41,611 nt of DNA, from positions 31,808 through 73,418 of the forward strand of contig SZWC01004972.1 of the NCBI GenBank assembly GCA_023375785.1, read 5' to 3'. Below are positions 21,966 to 32,640 of the stretch, piece after piece; the stretch's first letter is position 1, and every line of letters begins with the position of its first letter. This DNA comes from Penium margaritaceum (Eukaryota; Streptophyta; Zygnematophyceae; Desmidiales; Peniaceae). The notes under the pieces are model-generated. The model worked only from the letters and a program-made list of their open reading frames with translations. It did not search any database and was not told where the DNA came from. Position numbers and translations under genes: made by a program.

Positions 21966-22520
21966 ATGGCGCAGAAGAAAAAGTCTTCATCCATCCAAAA
22001 GTACATGGGCGGCTAAGGCTTTAGGCTGTGGTAGTGGCATTTTGAGATCTATCTTGCGCACAAGGGACTGTTGGAACTCATGAAGGGCATGGAAGTTCAA
22101 GATGCGAGCGCAATGGACGAGGAGAAGATGGCCTTTGCGAGGAAGAACACGGAGGTGCTGATGCTCCTATTGTCAGCAGTGCATGAATCTTAGTGGGGCT
22201 ACATCCACGGCTGAGACCTGGCAGCTGACACGTGGAAGAAGTTATGCTCCATCCACCAAACAATATCCCTAGCCAACACGATCTTCACAATGAAGCAACT
22301 CTTGATGGTGAGGATCAAGGAGGGCAAGGATTTCATTTCCGCCAAGCAACAGATCGAGGCTCTTGCCTCACAATGCAATGATGTGGGGTGGAATATCGAC
22401 ATGAAGATGCAAGCGATGGTACTCCTTATGGCTTTACCCGATAGTTGGAGCCGTCTCATCACCGTGCTGGGAGGTTGGGAGGAGAATAAACTCACCTACG
22501 GCGCAAACGCCGAGTACATC
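21966..22520 (+). pseudogene. B2 gag, fused by deletion to integrase
   Basis: Probable start ATG at 21966 (MAQKKKSS...IQKYMGG), with frameshifts and stops to about 22290, then an open gag core: DFISAKQQIEALASQCNDVG, MALPDSWSRLITVLGGWEEN and LTYGANAEYI. At about 22520 the same open frame continues as integrase. The gag tail, zinc knuckle, protease, pre-integrase domain and first integrase Asp, all present in B1, are missing. The joined frame runs 22290-22700. Confidence 0.82.
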
Positions 22521-23600
22521 CGCATCAACGATTGCAACAGACAACTCTACGTCTACTTTATGAAACGAAAGAGCAATGTGTTGGACCGGCTGAACAAGTA
22601 TGGCGTAGCGGTGGAGAGGCAGACTGGCCGCAAGGTTAGAGTGCTATGTAGCAACAATGGTGGTAAGCACGAGGGCTGCGGAGGGTGGCTGAAGGAGTAG
22701 GGGATTGAGTGGCAACCAACCACTCTATGCACACCACAGTCTAAAGGCATAGCAAAGCGTGCACATCAGACGCTACTCACCATGGCGTGGACAATTCTTG
22801 TGGATGCTAAATTGCCACGGAGTCTGTGGGCTGAGGCCGTGAGCACAGCGTGCTACATCTTCAGCCTCACCCCTTTGGCAGTGCTGAAGGGGAAGGGCAG
22901 CTGGAAGACGGCGCAGGAGGGATGGAGTGGAACCAAACCAAGCGTGGTGCCCCTGAAGGCGTTTGGGTGCAAGGTGCATGCATTGGTGCAAGCCGCGCAA
23001 AGAAAAGACTCCAAACTAGACCCGCGTGAAAAAGTGTACGCGTTCGTCGGGTATGTGAGTGCGCTCAAGGCATACCATCTTTTTGATCCACGGAGGCAAG
23101 ACATCATCACTAGTCGCGACATCACGTTTGATGAGCAGTCGAGCTACTGCAGCACCAAAACACCATCAAAGCAGCGCACTCTCCAAAGCAAGGGGAGTGG
23201 TTTGAACTCCTTGAACGTGAGGAGCCGGCTGCTGCAGAGGTCGATGACGGGTCTTCGGAGAACGACGATGCTGGAGTGCAGCAGGGCAACACACCAGGAG
23301 CAGGTGCCACTGGAGTGTAGGAAACAACAGCCGAAGCAGGGGAGCCCTCGACGGAGGACAACGTTGCAGCAGGACAGTACCGGAACCAGCTGGTCGCATC
23401 ACCAAGGTCGCCGCATTGTAGTCAAAGGCAGCGGAATGTGGCAAAGCGGTACGACGCAAGCACAGGCCATTGGGTTGGTATGGTGCAGTCCATGATGGCA
23501 GCCGCAACGGAGCCAACAACCGTGCAAGAGGCACTTGCACGGCCTGGCAGGCAGCAGTAGGGCAAAACAATAGAATGTGAACTTGCGTCCCTTGCTGAGA
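22521..23600 (+). pseudogene. B2 integrase remnant and linker
   Basis: It starts within the core at RQLYVYFMKRKSNVLDRL. The second catalytic Asp block reads CSNNGGKHEGC, with Asn for Asp. A stop follows WLKE (22700). GIAKRAHQTLLTMAWTILVD then has Lys where the catalytic Glu normally lies in VAERxNQT. The C-terminal part (LPRSLWAEAVSTACYIF, LKAFGCKVHALVQ, YAFVGYVSALKAYHLF) is open from 22782 to about 23160. A frameshifted linker rich in Ser, Gln and Arg leads to RT. It is catalytically dead by three separate defects. Confidence 0.85.
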
Positions 23601-25091
23601 ACGACACTTGGGATCTGGTGGATCAGCCTGAGGGGGTGAAGGTGATCAGCTCTAAGTGGGTGTTTAAGGTGAAGCTTACCAAGGACAGCAAGGTGGACAA
23701 GTACAAGGCGCGGCTGGTGGCCAAGGGGTCCGCAGAGTGGAAAGGCGAAAACTATGATGAGACGTGTGCATTCGTTGCCAGGTTCACAAGCATCCGGACA
23801 ATCCGCGTGGTGGCACCCACAAAGGATATGGAGATCCACCAAATGGATGTCAAGACGGCATTCTTGAACGGTATCATTGACAAGGAGATCTACCTTGAGG
23901 TGCCACAGGGGGTGGATGCGCCGGAGGGCAATGTGTGAAAGCCGCTGAAGGCTTTGTACGGGCTAAAACAGGTACCCAGGTGCTGGTACCAGCTAATGGA
24001 CGGCTACATGGCAAAGATTGGCTTCAAACATTGTGAGTTAGACTACAGCATGTACGTGCAGCACAGCAAGGGACTCCATCAGATTGTTGTACTGTACATG
24101 GATGATCTGATCCTGTGCTCATCAGATCTGGCGGCTTTGCAGAAGCTCAAGGAGGAGCTGAGCAGCAAATTCAAGATGACGGACATGGGAGAGCTGGAGT
24201 ACTACCTTGAGGTGAGCATGACGTGGAACGGAGAGCGTGCATGCTTAAACTGAAGCAGGCCAAGTAGGTGGCCGAGGTCTTGAAGAAGTACCACATGGAG
24301 GACTGCAAACCAATGGGTAGTCTTGTCTCCACAAGCTATGAGCTGAGTGCAGCGATGGCGCCGCAAACTAAAGAGGAGAGGGAGGACATGGCGGAGATGG
24401 CCTACCAATCTGTGGTGGGTAGCCTGATGTATACCAAAGTGGCGACTCGGCCAGACCTGGCCTACGCGGTGGGTCAGATGAGCAGGTACATGGCCACTAC
24501 ACTAGACAGCGGTGAAGCGCATCCTCCGGTACTTGCAGGCAACGCGGCACACGCCTGAAGTACGATGGACAGGGGAAGTCAGACCCCTTGCGGCTGGTCT
24601 GCTACACTGACGCGGACTATGCCAGTGATGTAGACAAGAGGAAGTCCACTTCTGTCTATGTGTTCTTCCTTGCAGGTGCAGCGGTCTGGTGGTGCAGCAG
24701 GAAGCAAGACTGCGTCACCACCTTCACAGTGGGTGCTGAGTACATCACTCTGGCCGAGGTGATCAAGGAAGCAATGTGGCTCGGCAGATTGCTCGGGGAG
24801 CTGGGCATGCTGTAACAGGAGCCTACGCTGATCCAGGAGAACAAAACTGGCTCCATCTCGCTAACCAACAGCTCAATGTAGCACAGGAGGACGAAGGACA
24901 TCGACGTCCGCTACCATTACGCGTGCAACAGGGTGGAGAAGGGACTGGTTGTGGTATAGCATTGCAGCACAAAGCACATGCTCGCGGATTGCTTAACCAA
25001 GGCGCAACCCCAGGATCGGCACGTCATCAGCCTTGCAGGGCTTGGATTTACAATCTGTGAAGGGCTTGAAGGCGCAGAAGTGGACGAGTGA
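23601..25091 (+). pseudogene. B2 reverse transcriptase and RNase H
   Basis: RT begins NDTWDLVDQPEGVKVISSKW (near 23600-23660), with DKYKARLVAKGSAEW and MEIHQMDVKTAFLNGIIDKE. One stop lies at 23936 (EGNV*), then ALYGLKQVPRCWYQ. The active site is an intact YMDD at 24095-24106. A stop near 24253 and a frame change near 24520 separate QSVVGSLMYTKVATRPDLAY from RNase H (CYTDADYASDVDKRKSTSVY near 24600-24655; VGAEYITLAEVIKEAMWLG near 24730-24785). The remainder, with further shifts, reaches a TGA at 25089-25091. This is the best preserved RT of the three B copies. Confidence 0.88.
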
Positions 25092-25126
25092 GAGTGAGCA
25101 TAAGGCATCAGGCATGCAAGGTGAAC

Positions 25127-25135
25127 AGGGGAGAT
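25127..25135 (+). promoter_or_regulatory. Polypurine tract of B2
   Basis: aggggagat directly before the TGTCAAAAAG start of the 3' LTR. Confidence 0.7.
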
Positions 25136-25446
25136 TGTCAAAAAGTGCCCCTGCCATGGATGCCGTTTTCCATTTTCCTGGTTTGACCACTAGAGAGTGC
25201 TTAGATGTCTGATGTGATTGCAGATTTTGACTCCCTGGAAATATCCATGCAATTTTGAGCTTTCAATTGCTCAATTTCGTTGAAAATTCAGAAAGTAAGT
25301 CCCATTTGAGATTGAGCTAGCATGTAGGTAGAATCTGGGTTCCGTCATTGGTGACGGGATAATTCCAGCACCAGTGGTCCAAGTTTGACTTCAATGAGCT
25401 CCAAAGACACATGGGACATGAAGGTATGGATGTGGATGGTCTCCTG
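25136..25446 (+). repeat. 3' LTR of B2, first part
   Basis: Aligns with 21129-21436 or so of the 5' LTR, then is cut by B1 directly after tcctg (25442-25446). The rest is at 37408-37780. Confidence 0.9.
25442..25446. repeat. Target site duplication of B1 (left), tcctg
   Basis: Repeated at 37403-37407. The B2 5' LTR has a single tcctg at the equivalent point (ggtctcctggaccagg near 21430-21445), which confirms the insertion. Confidence 0.9.
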
Positions 25447-26405
25447 CGTTCAAGATTTGCCCCTGTGCATGCCCGAGTGCGGTGCCAGGAGGTGCCAACG
25501 AGCCGCCAGATTGAGGAAATTCCTCGTCATTGAATCTTGCAACTCCATGATTGCTTAGATTCCAAAATGAAGGATTTCCCTTGAAGGCTGACAAGTCGCT
25601 GGTGGAATTTGTTTCACCGGAATTGGACTAGTAAGGAGAGAGATATGGGCTCCCAAAGTTGGGGTGTGCGCTGCGGCTCTGGGAGCTAGCTGCGGTTTGA
25701 CTGCTGGTGAATGATTGACCGGAACGAGTTACAAAATGCCATCTGGGGATTTTGCTCCGGAAGAGTTGCCGAGGCGTCCAGTGGATGATCCGCCAGATTT
25801 CAGGAGTACACTTTGTTACTGAGGGACTTAACCCAAATCCTGGCTCAGAGTCCGTAACTCAGTAGTAAAGTTTGTTACTCGATTTTGACTGCAGGTCCGC
25901 AAACAGGTTTCAAACCATATCAATCCCCATCACCAAACACGATGATTAACTCATCGGAACAGATCACAAAGGCGTGAGGGGCACCGCCGCTACACGTAGG
26001 GACATCTGCGTCTCTGGAATGGTGTTTTGATGGGTCCTTGATGTGTGAGGGTGCCTCGGCGGGCGATGTGGTGCGCCCCGCTGACTGAGCGGCTGGTTTT
26101 GGGTGCTACGCTTTGGCTGACATAGCAGGAGCTACGATGATCCAAATTGCATGCGGTTTAGTGTGTTGGAGATCTCATGACTAGCCCTATGAATATCCAG
26201 ATCATGTCTATGTTCTAAAACTAATGCAAAATCACATTCTTCCCTTTGCAAATCTAACTGCTTCACAATACTCTTCAATTCCCAGAAACATAGTGTGAGA
26301 CGACCAGAAAGCCCACGCTTACACTCAGAACCACCCGCACAAAGCCAAGCCGTGAGCACAGAAGACTGGTCAGGCCATGGACGAATTGCAACCTAGTTGT
26401 TGTCA
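25447..26405 (+). repeat. 5' LTR of B1
   Basis: 959 bp, aligning with 36421-37402. It begins CG where the 3' LTR has TG (a single transition) and ends ...gttgtca, with CA directly before the primer site. Confidence 0.9.
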
Positions 26406-26407
26406 AA

Positions 26408-26421
26408 GGGTTATGGGCCCA
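26408..26421 (+). promoter_or_regulatory. Half-tRNA-iMet primer-binding site of B1
   Basis: GGGTTATGGGCCCA, identical to the site in B2 and 2 bp inside the LTR. It is complementary to the anticodon stem-loop of initiator tRNA-Met, not to a tRNA 3' end. Confidence 0.85.
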
Positions 26422-26526
26422 CGACGCTGACCGGTCTACAAATCCCTCACAGCTTTTGCTGCGGGATCTTTGTCAAGGACAACATCGCCGTCAAGCTCTG
26501 AGGTCCCGGAGTTGAAGACTGCAAAA

Positions 26527-27651
26527 ATGGCGAAGAAGGAGACATAACCAATCCAGAATTATGCAGGTGGCCCTGGCTACGGGGTACGGAGGTGGCACTT
26601 TGAGCTGTACCTTGTGCATAAGGGGCTGTTGGAGGTTCTGAAGGGAACAAAAGTCCTCGACAAAGCGACGGTGACAGAAGCACAGAAGGAGGCCTTTGCA
26701 AATAAGAACAGGGAGGCGCTCATGCTGCTAGTGTCCGGGCCGGCCGAGTTGCAGTGGGTCTACTTCCAGGGTCGCAAGGTGGCTGCTGAGACTTGGCAAA
26801 AAGTTTGTACCATCCATCAATCCAAGTTGCTCGCAAACAAAATATTTGCAATGATGCGACTTTTGATTGCAAGAATTGAAGAGGGAGATGATTTCATCAC
26901 TGCCATACAGCAGAACGAGTCGCTTCCCTCATAGTGCAATGACGTGGAGTGGAATATTGACACGCAGCTGCAGGCAACGGCCTTCCTCATGGCCCTTATT
27001 GAGAGTTGGAGTCCTCTCATTACAGTCTCGGGAGGATGGGCAGAGGACAAGCTCACCTATGGTGTGGTTACAGAGTACATCTGCAACGAGGCAGAACAAC
27101 GGAGCTGCGGGGAGTCCTCGGCGTCCTCATCGGTCCTCGTCACCAAAACACGTGGTGGAGAAAGTGGGGCCAAGGGAGGTGGCGGACATGGTGGCGGCAA
27201 GAAGGGTGCCAAGAAGGGTGCATGCCGAAACTGCGAAAAGGAGGGCCACTGGGCCTGTGAGTTTACCAAGGAGGCAAAGGCTAGTGGCAAAGATGCCAAA
27301 GGCAAGAAGGCTAACTGGCGGTGCGTTGATTTTGGATCGGAGGAGCATACCAAGGTTGAGAAGGTCAGTTTCATTAACTACACTAAGTTCAGCAAATCCA
27401 TGGTGGTTGCAAACGACAAGGTCAAGCAGGCGGCTGGCCAAAAAGACGTGGATGTGGAGGTGCTGGTTGGTGGTAAGCGGGTGTAGCGTGTCATCAAGGA
27501 CGTACAGCACGTACCCGGCTTGGCTGACATTCTAAGAGTCAGCCGCCTGATTGACAAGTGGTATGAGGTGCTCATGAGGAGAAGAGGGGCAGTCGTGCGG
27601 AAGGACGGTGATGACGAACCCGTGATGGAGGCTAAGCGCAAGGGAGGCCTC
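26527..27651 (+). pseudogene. B1 gag and protease, cut by element A
   Basis: ATG at 26527 (MAKKE, then a stop), and a gag frame RRWHFELYLVHKGLLEVLKG from about 26590 with one stop at 26932-26934. It continues from 26944: MALIESWSPLITVSGGWAED (26990-27050). A Gly/Lys-rich region precedes the zinc knuckle at 27223-27264, CRNCEKEGHWACEF, in which the last Cys is Phe. The protease active site is CVDFGSEEHTKVEKV (near 27322-27366): Asp is kept, Ser is Phe. VVANDKVKQAAGQ follows, then a stop at 27484-27486 and HVPGLADILRVSRLIDKWYE. The frame stops at the insertion of A at 27652. Confidence 0.86.
27647..27651. repeat. Target site duplication of A (left), gcctc
   Basis: Repeated at 33294-33298. Joining the two sides with one copy restores continuity with B3 at 3470-3490 (gag-pol text ...KRKG then LYIVETKV), which supports the exact ends of A. 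Confidence 0.88.
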
Positions 27652-28122
27652 TGTTGAATGTTTTTGCCCCTTGTTCGGTGTTGTAGGACGGATCAGGAAT
27701 GCTCTGCCCCTTGTGGAGGTATGACCCCTAGATCCGTTGTAGTGTGACTCAACTATGCTCTGTCTCTTGTGAGATATGACCTGTGAGTACACCATGTGGA
27801 TGAGTGGTTACCTTGGCCATTTTGTTGATTTGGCCAAGTGAGAGGTCATGAGGTCGATCCTGGCCCCATGCATATCTTGTTTGCTGTGGAAGCTTCCAAG
27901 AAAGAAAGTCCGTAGCTTCTTGGACGCTACATGGTTGGTCTGTCACCTTGACACTAGGATGCTTATGTGTCAAGCCCACAGTGCAAGTCTATTGGTGACG
28001 TGGCTGGTTCAGGCCACTTCCCAGGAATGTGCTTTTGAGTTCTAGGACTGGACAGACAGCTATAAAAGGACTTGTCTTGCATGCTGATCAATCAACCCTT
28101 GCTTGATGCTCTCTTGCGTATT
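27652..28122 (+). repeat. 5' LTR of A (visible part)
   Basis: 471 bp aligning without gaps to 32641-33111. It starts TGTTGAATG. The last 182 bp expected from the 3' LTR are lost at the single N. Confidence 0.95.
28061..28068 (+). promoter_or_regulatory. TATA box in A 5' LTR
   Basis: tataaaag in the context acagctataaaaggac. It is conserved in the 3' LTR at 33050-33057 and is the likely RNA polymerase II core promoter for the genomic transcript. Confidence 0.75.
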
Positions 28123-28123
28123 N
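28123..28123. other. Assembly gap inside A 5' LTR/leader
   Basis: A single N. The 5' LTR stops abruptly at ctcttgcgtatt; the following sequence is a short tandem repeat of cctacatcag (about three units, 28124-28160). At least the LTR end, the primer-binding site and part of the leader are missing. Confidence 0.92.
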
Positions 28124-28287
28124 ACATCAGCCTACATCAGCCTACATCAGCCTACATCTGCTTGCAACGGCCAACGGTAACAGGGGAAGCAGTTTCCTCT
28201 TCTCACCAACAGCCTACAGCGGCCTCAAACACAGGTTCATCGGCATCAACAACAGGTGCAGCAGCTGAAGCAGTTGTAGTTGTGGGG

Positions 28288-31200
28288 ATGGCAGGGACAG
28301 GGGAACCAGGGAATCATTCGCCCATCCTCAAGTTTGATGGACAGGGGTTTGCACTCTGGAAGTGGCAGTTTGAGATCATCATGGATGACAGAGATCTGCT
28401 AGGATATTTTGACGGAAGTATCCTAGCACCAAAGGAGGAGGGTGCTGACCTTGTGGCATGGGTCAAGCTCAACAAGAAGGCTCTCGCCATTCTTGTGTCC
28501 TCCATACAACCCTCAGTCCTTTCGCTCATTAGCGGTTGTACAGTGGCACCCGCGGCATACGCCAAACTCAGCAAGGTGTTTCAGTCCTCCTCACTTGCCA
28601 ACCGTCTCTTCATTCTACAAAACCTCATCAACATGAGGCTTGGTGAAGGGGAGGATGTCTCCGCCTTCATGCAGAAGTTTGAGCCGCTCTTGCAACAAGC
28701 CACCGGCATGGGGTGGGACCTGAAATCCGACATGCAGGCCATGATCGTTTTGATGACGCTGCCGGAAAGTTGGGGCCCCATGATAACAGTGATTGGAGGG
28801 TGGACTCAAGATCTAGTTTCCTACACCACCGTCTCTGAGTATGTGCGGAATGAAGCTATGCGTCGTAGCAGTAGTGAAGCAAACATGGCTGCCTTTGCCT
28901 CACGGAGCAGCGGCACCTTCCGCAATACCTCATCCTCTGGGTACAAGGGAAACAATAGCACTAGCAACAGTGGAAGGGGTGCAAAGCGCCAAGGAAACTG
29001 CCACAACTATGGCAAGGCCGGACAATGGGCTCGAGAGTGCCGTGCACCCAAGAGAGAGGGAGAAGACGGGGATGAATGGCGAGGGGGAAATGGTGGGAAG
29101 GATCCCACAAGCTTGATGACTGAGTGTGCCTCCAACAAAGGGCGGACGATACTCAGGCCAGGAGCCTATGGCCTTGACTCGGGCACAAACGCGCACACCA
29201 CTTACGAGAAGAGAGACTTCATCTCTCTTGCTCCGTGTAACAAGAACTTAAGAGTTGCCAACGGCAAGGTTGAGGCAGCTGAGGGGATTGGTGACAAGCT
29301 GGTCACAGTGGGTGTCAACGGTGGAGTTTCCGACCTCAAGCTAGAGGGGGTGGTCTACTTGCCCTCCTTTACAGCCAACGTGCTCTCTGTCTCTAAGATA
29401 ACTGACCATGGCATGACAGTGGTCTTTACAGAGAAGGAAGCAGTGATAGTTCCCACCAAGGACATCAACATTTCCTACTCTTCCAAGAAGGTTGTCGCAC
29501 ACGTTCCTCACGTTGATGGACTCTACGTCTTGCAGACCAAAACGACAACTTCAACGGCTGAATCTTTGGCCGAGAGTGATGATGAGGAGAGCAGCGATGC
29601 AGACTCAGATGAGGAAGGACATGTTGGAGCAGCAGAAGCAGTGGAAGCAGATGATTCGGCAACAAAACCGCAAGCAAATGCAGCCACTCGGGCTGTTCAT
29701 TCTAACCTGTGCACATCCTCCAAGAACCTGTGGCATAGGCGCTTTGGACACGTGGCTCATCGCACATTGGAGCTCATGGGAAAGCAGGAGCTAGTGCGTG
29801 GGATGGAGCTAGGTGATGAGGTGGAGGGAGCGGAGATCATGTGTGAGCCATGCCTTCAAGGCAAGGCAAAAAAGAAACCCTTCAAGCGCAATGGAACGCG
29901 TGCTCTCGCACCTCTTGATCTTGTCCACTCTGACGTATGTGGTCCCTTTCGCATACCATCAAATGGAGGCAGCCGATACTTCCTCACATGCATCGACGAC
30001 AACAGCCGCAAAGTCTGGATACACTTTCTCAAAAAGAAAAGTGAGGTGAAGGAGAATCTACATGCCTTTGTCGCTATGGTTGAGCGACAGAGTGGAAAGA
30101 AGGTGAAGGCATTCAGGACGGAAAATGGGGGAGAGTACAAAGCTTGCAGGGAGTGGCTCAAGACACAGGGCATTGAACACCAGAAAACTACGCCCTACTC
30201 ACCTCAAAGCAACGGCGTAGCAGAGAGGATGAACCAGACGCTCCTAGGCATGACAAGGTGCATGCTCTTTGACGCCAAGCTTCCTCCTAGGTTCTGGGCT
30301 GAAGCAGCACGTACGGCTACATACCTTGTGAACCTCACACCTGCAGCAGCACTGCGAAGGAGAGGCAAGAAGAAGCAGACACAGCAGTTGAAGACGCCTC
30401 AAGAAGCATGGTCAGGCAGGAAGCCAGACGCCTCCCATCTCAAGGTGTTCGGTTGCACCGGGTTTGCCAAGGTCCAGGCTGGTGAGGGCCCTGGAAAGCT
30501 CGATGCAAGAGCACGAAAGTGTATTTTCATCGGTTACGACACCGCCCACAAAGCCTATCAACTGTGGGACCAAGGAGCCAAGAAGGTCATCCGCAGCAAA
30601 GACGTGGATCTCCACAAAATGTCTCTGAGTAAGGGAGAGCATCTCGAACTCGAGAACACTCCAGAACAGGGAGAGTGGCTCACTATCCTAGAAGAGGGAG
30701 ACGAAGCACCAGCACAATGGCATGGGATAGGTGCTGCAACACGGAGAGGAGCTCGTGAAGATGACTCGGAGGAATCAGACTCTGATTCCGACGTATCCGA
30801 TCCTCCGGAACATGAGGATGATGCCTCTCCCATCATCAACGACAAACCAGACCTCCAGCCTCTACATCAACAGCACCAGCCAGCAGGTTCAAGGAGCAGT
30901 TCACGCCTCAAAGTACCTCGGCAGCATTACGACGCAGATAGGGGTGAATGGACAGGCTTCAACTATTCATTCTTGGTTCAAGAGGAGCCAACGTCTGTCG
31001 CAGAGGCACTCACTCGGCCTGACAAAGCAGAGTGGGACGAAGCAATTCGCAGTGAACTCAGCTCCATTGAAGAGAATGGGACCTGGGTGCTGGTGGACAG
31101 ACCTGCCGGGGCTCACGTTGTGGGGTCCAAGTGGGTGCTGAAAGTAAAAAGGAAACAGGATGGCAAGATAGACAAGTACAAGGCACGGGTGGTAGCAAAG

Positions 31201-32605
31201 GGGTTCTCCCAACGGCCTGGCGCAGAGTACGATGAGACCTTTGCCCCAGTTGTGACGTTTGCCTCCATCCGGTCAATGCTCGCCATTGCTGCTGCCGAGA
31301 ACATGGAGGTCCACCAGATGGATGTCAAGACAGCCTTCCTTTACGGCAAACTTGACAAGGAGGTATTGATGGAGGTTCCGGAGGGGGTTGATGCTCCTCA
31401 GGGCAAGGTGTGTAGATTGGTGAAGGCACTCTATGGGCTAAAACAAGCGCCAAGACTTTGGTACCAGGAGATGGACACCTTCATGGCCAAGGAGTCCTTC
31501 ATGCACTGCGACAATGACCCTAGCATGTACGTGCATGAGAGTGACAAAGGGACTATGTTGGTCGCCTTGTACGTTGATGACCTGATTCTATGCTCCTCTT
31601 CAACGCAGCTGCTAGACGATCTCAAGGGGCAGCTGAGTAGCAGATTCAAGATGANGACTTTGGTACCAGGAGATGGACACCTTCATGGCCAAGGAGTCCT
31701 TCATGCACTGCGACAATGACCCTAGCATGTACGTGCATGAGAGTGACAAAGGGACGATGTTGGTCGCCTTGTACGTTGATGACCTGATTCTATGCTCCTC
31801 TTCAACGCAGCTGCTAGACGATCTCAAGGGGCAGCTGAGTAGCAGATTCAAGATGAAGGACATGGGTCCTCTTGACTTCTATCTTGGAATTACAATCAAG
31901 CGCGACAGAGCAGCAGGTACCATCAGCCTGAACCAGACAAAATACATCGACTCCATCCTCAAACGATACGACATGGCAGATTGCAAACCTGCCAGCACAC
32001 CCATGAGCTCGGAGTGCAAACTCTCCACCTCCATATCCCCATCCAACGAAGCGGAGAAAACTGACATGCTGGGCATCCCATATCAGTCTGCAGTGGGCAG
32101 TCTGATGTATGCCATGGTTGCCACCCGACCAGATATAGCCCATGCTGTTGGGCAGGTGAGCCGGTTTGAGGCCAATCCCGGTCCACTTCACTGGCAGGCC
32201 GTGAAGCGCATCATGCGCTACCTTCAGGGGACGCGGCACGTGGGGCTCCAGTTTGGAGGCATCGCTGGATCCGCATCACTCCGTCTCATGTGCTACACTG
32301 ATGCTGATTGGGGAGGGAATATCGATGACAGAAAATCTACCTCCGGGTTTGTGTGTATGTTGAATGGAGGTGCAGTCAGTTGGGCAAGTCGCAAGCAGGA
32401 ATGTGTCTCTTTGTCAACAGCTGAAGCTGAGTACATCGCCTTGGCTGAGGTGTGTAAAGAGATGCAGTGGCTACGAAGCTTGCTATCNGAGTATGTCGGC
32501 ACCAAGCTGAACCGGGCTGACATGCTTACAAAGCCACTGGACAAGGATCTCCACCAGGCGGGCAGGCAAGGTGTCGGCATGGTCAACGCAAGTGATGACG
32601 AATGA
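28288..32605 (+). CDS. Gag-pol polyprotein of copia element A
   Basis: Ty1/copia polyprotein for capsid, protease, integrase, RT and RNase H. Start chosen at ATG 28288 (MAGTGEPGNHSP); the frame is also open upstream. Residues counted from it: gag core 1-210; zinc knuckle 238-251, CHNYGKAGQWAREC, with Tyr and Gln at two ligand positions; protease Asp 297 (YGLDSGTNAHTT); pre-integrase His from 483 and CEPCLQGK; integrase catalytic set Asp549, Glu612 (RTENGGE, where Asp is expected) and Glu646; RT YVDD at 1095. The frame is broken at 31655 by an N and a 201-bp duplicated overlap. RNase H follows (CYTDADWGGN near 32295, STAEAEYIALAE near 32420). The N at 32488 hides about 55-65 residues. TGA at 32603-32605. 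Assembly damage aside it is nearly open, but the integrase and knuckle changes argue against full function. Confidence 0.92.
31454..31856 (+). repeat. 201-bp direct duplication across an N (assembly artefact)
   Basis: 31454-31654 and 31656-31856 differ at one base (t/g near 31553 and 31755) and are separated only by the N at 31655. A copia RT has this segment once. Two contig ends that overlap but were not merged explain it best; removing one copy reconnects the RT frame. Confidence 0.92.
32488..32488. other. Assembly gap in A RNase H
   Basis: A single N between WLRSLL and EYVGTKLNRADMLTKPL. The conserved RNase H end that lies between these blocks in related elements is absent, so sequence is missing here although the frame happens to continue. 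Confidence 0.88.
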
Positions 32606-32628
32606 TGATGGTCACTGACGCAAGGTAC

Positions 32629-32640
32629 AAGGGAGAGATT
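32629..32640 (+). promoter_or_regulatory. Polypurine tract of A
   Basis: aagggagagatt directly before the 3' LTR TGTTGAATG, the plus-strand primer site of copia elements. Confidence 0.8.

Noticed and set aside
26400..26430. A tRNA gene suggested by ggttatgggccca
   Set aside because: Only the anticodon-arm complement is present; there is no cloverleaf and it recurs just inside LTRs, so it is a primer site.
31454..31856. True tandem duplication within RT of A
   Set aside because: The copies meet exactly at an N and differ at one base, which fits unmerged contig ends better than a biological event.
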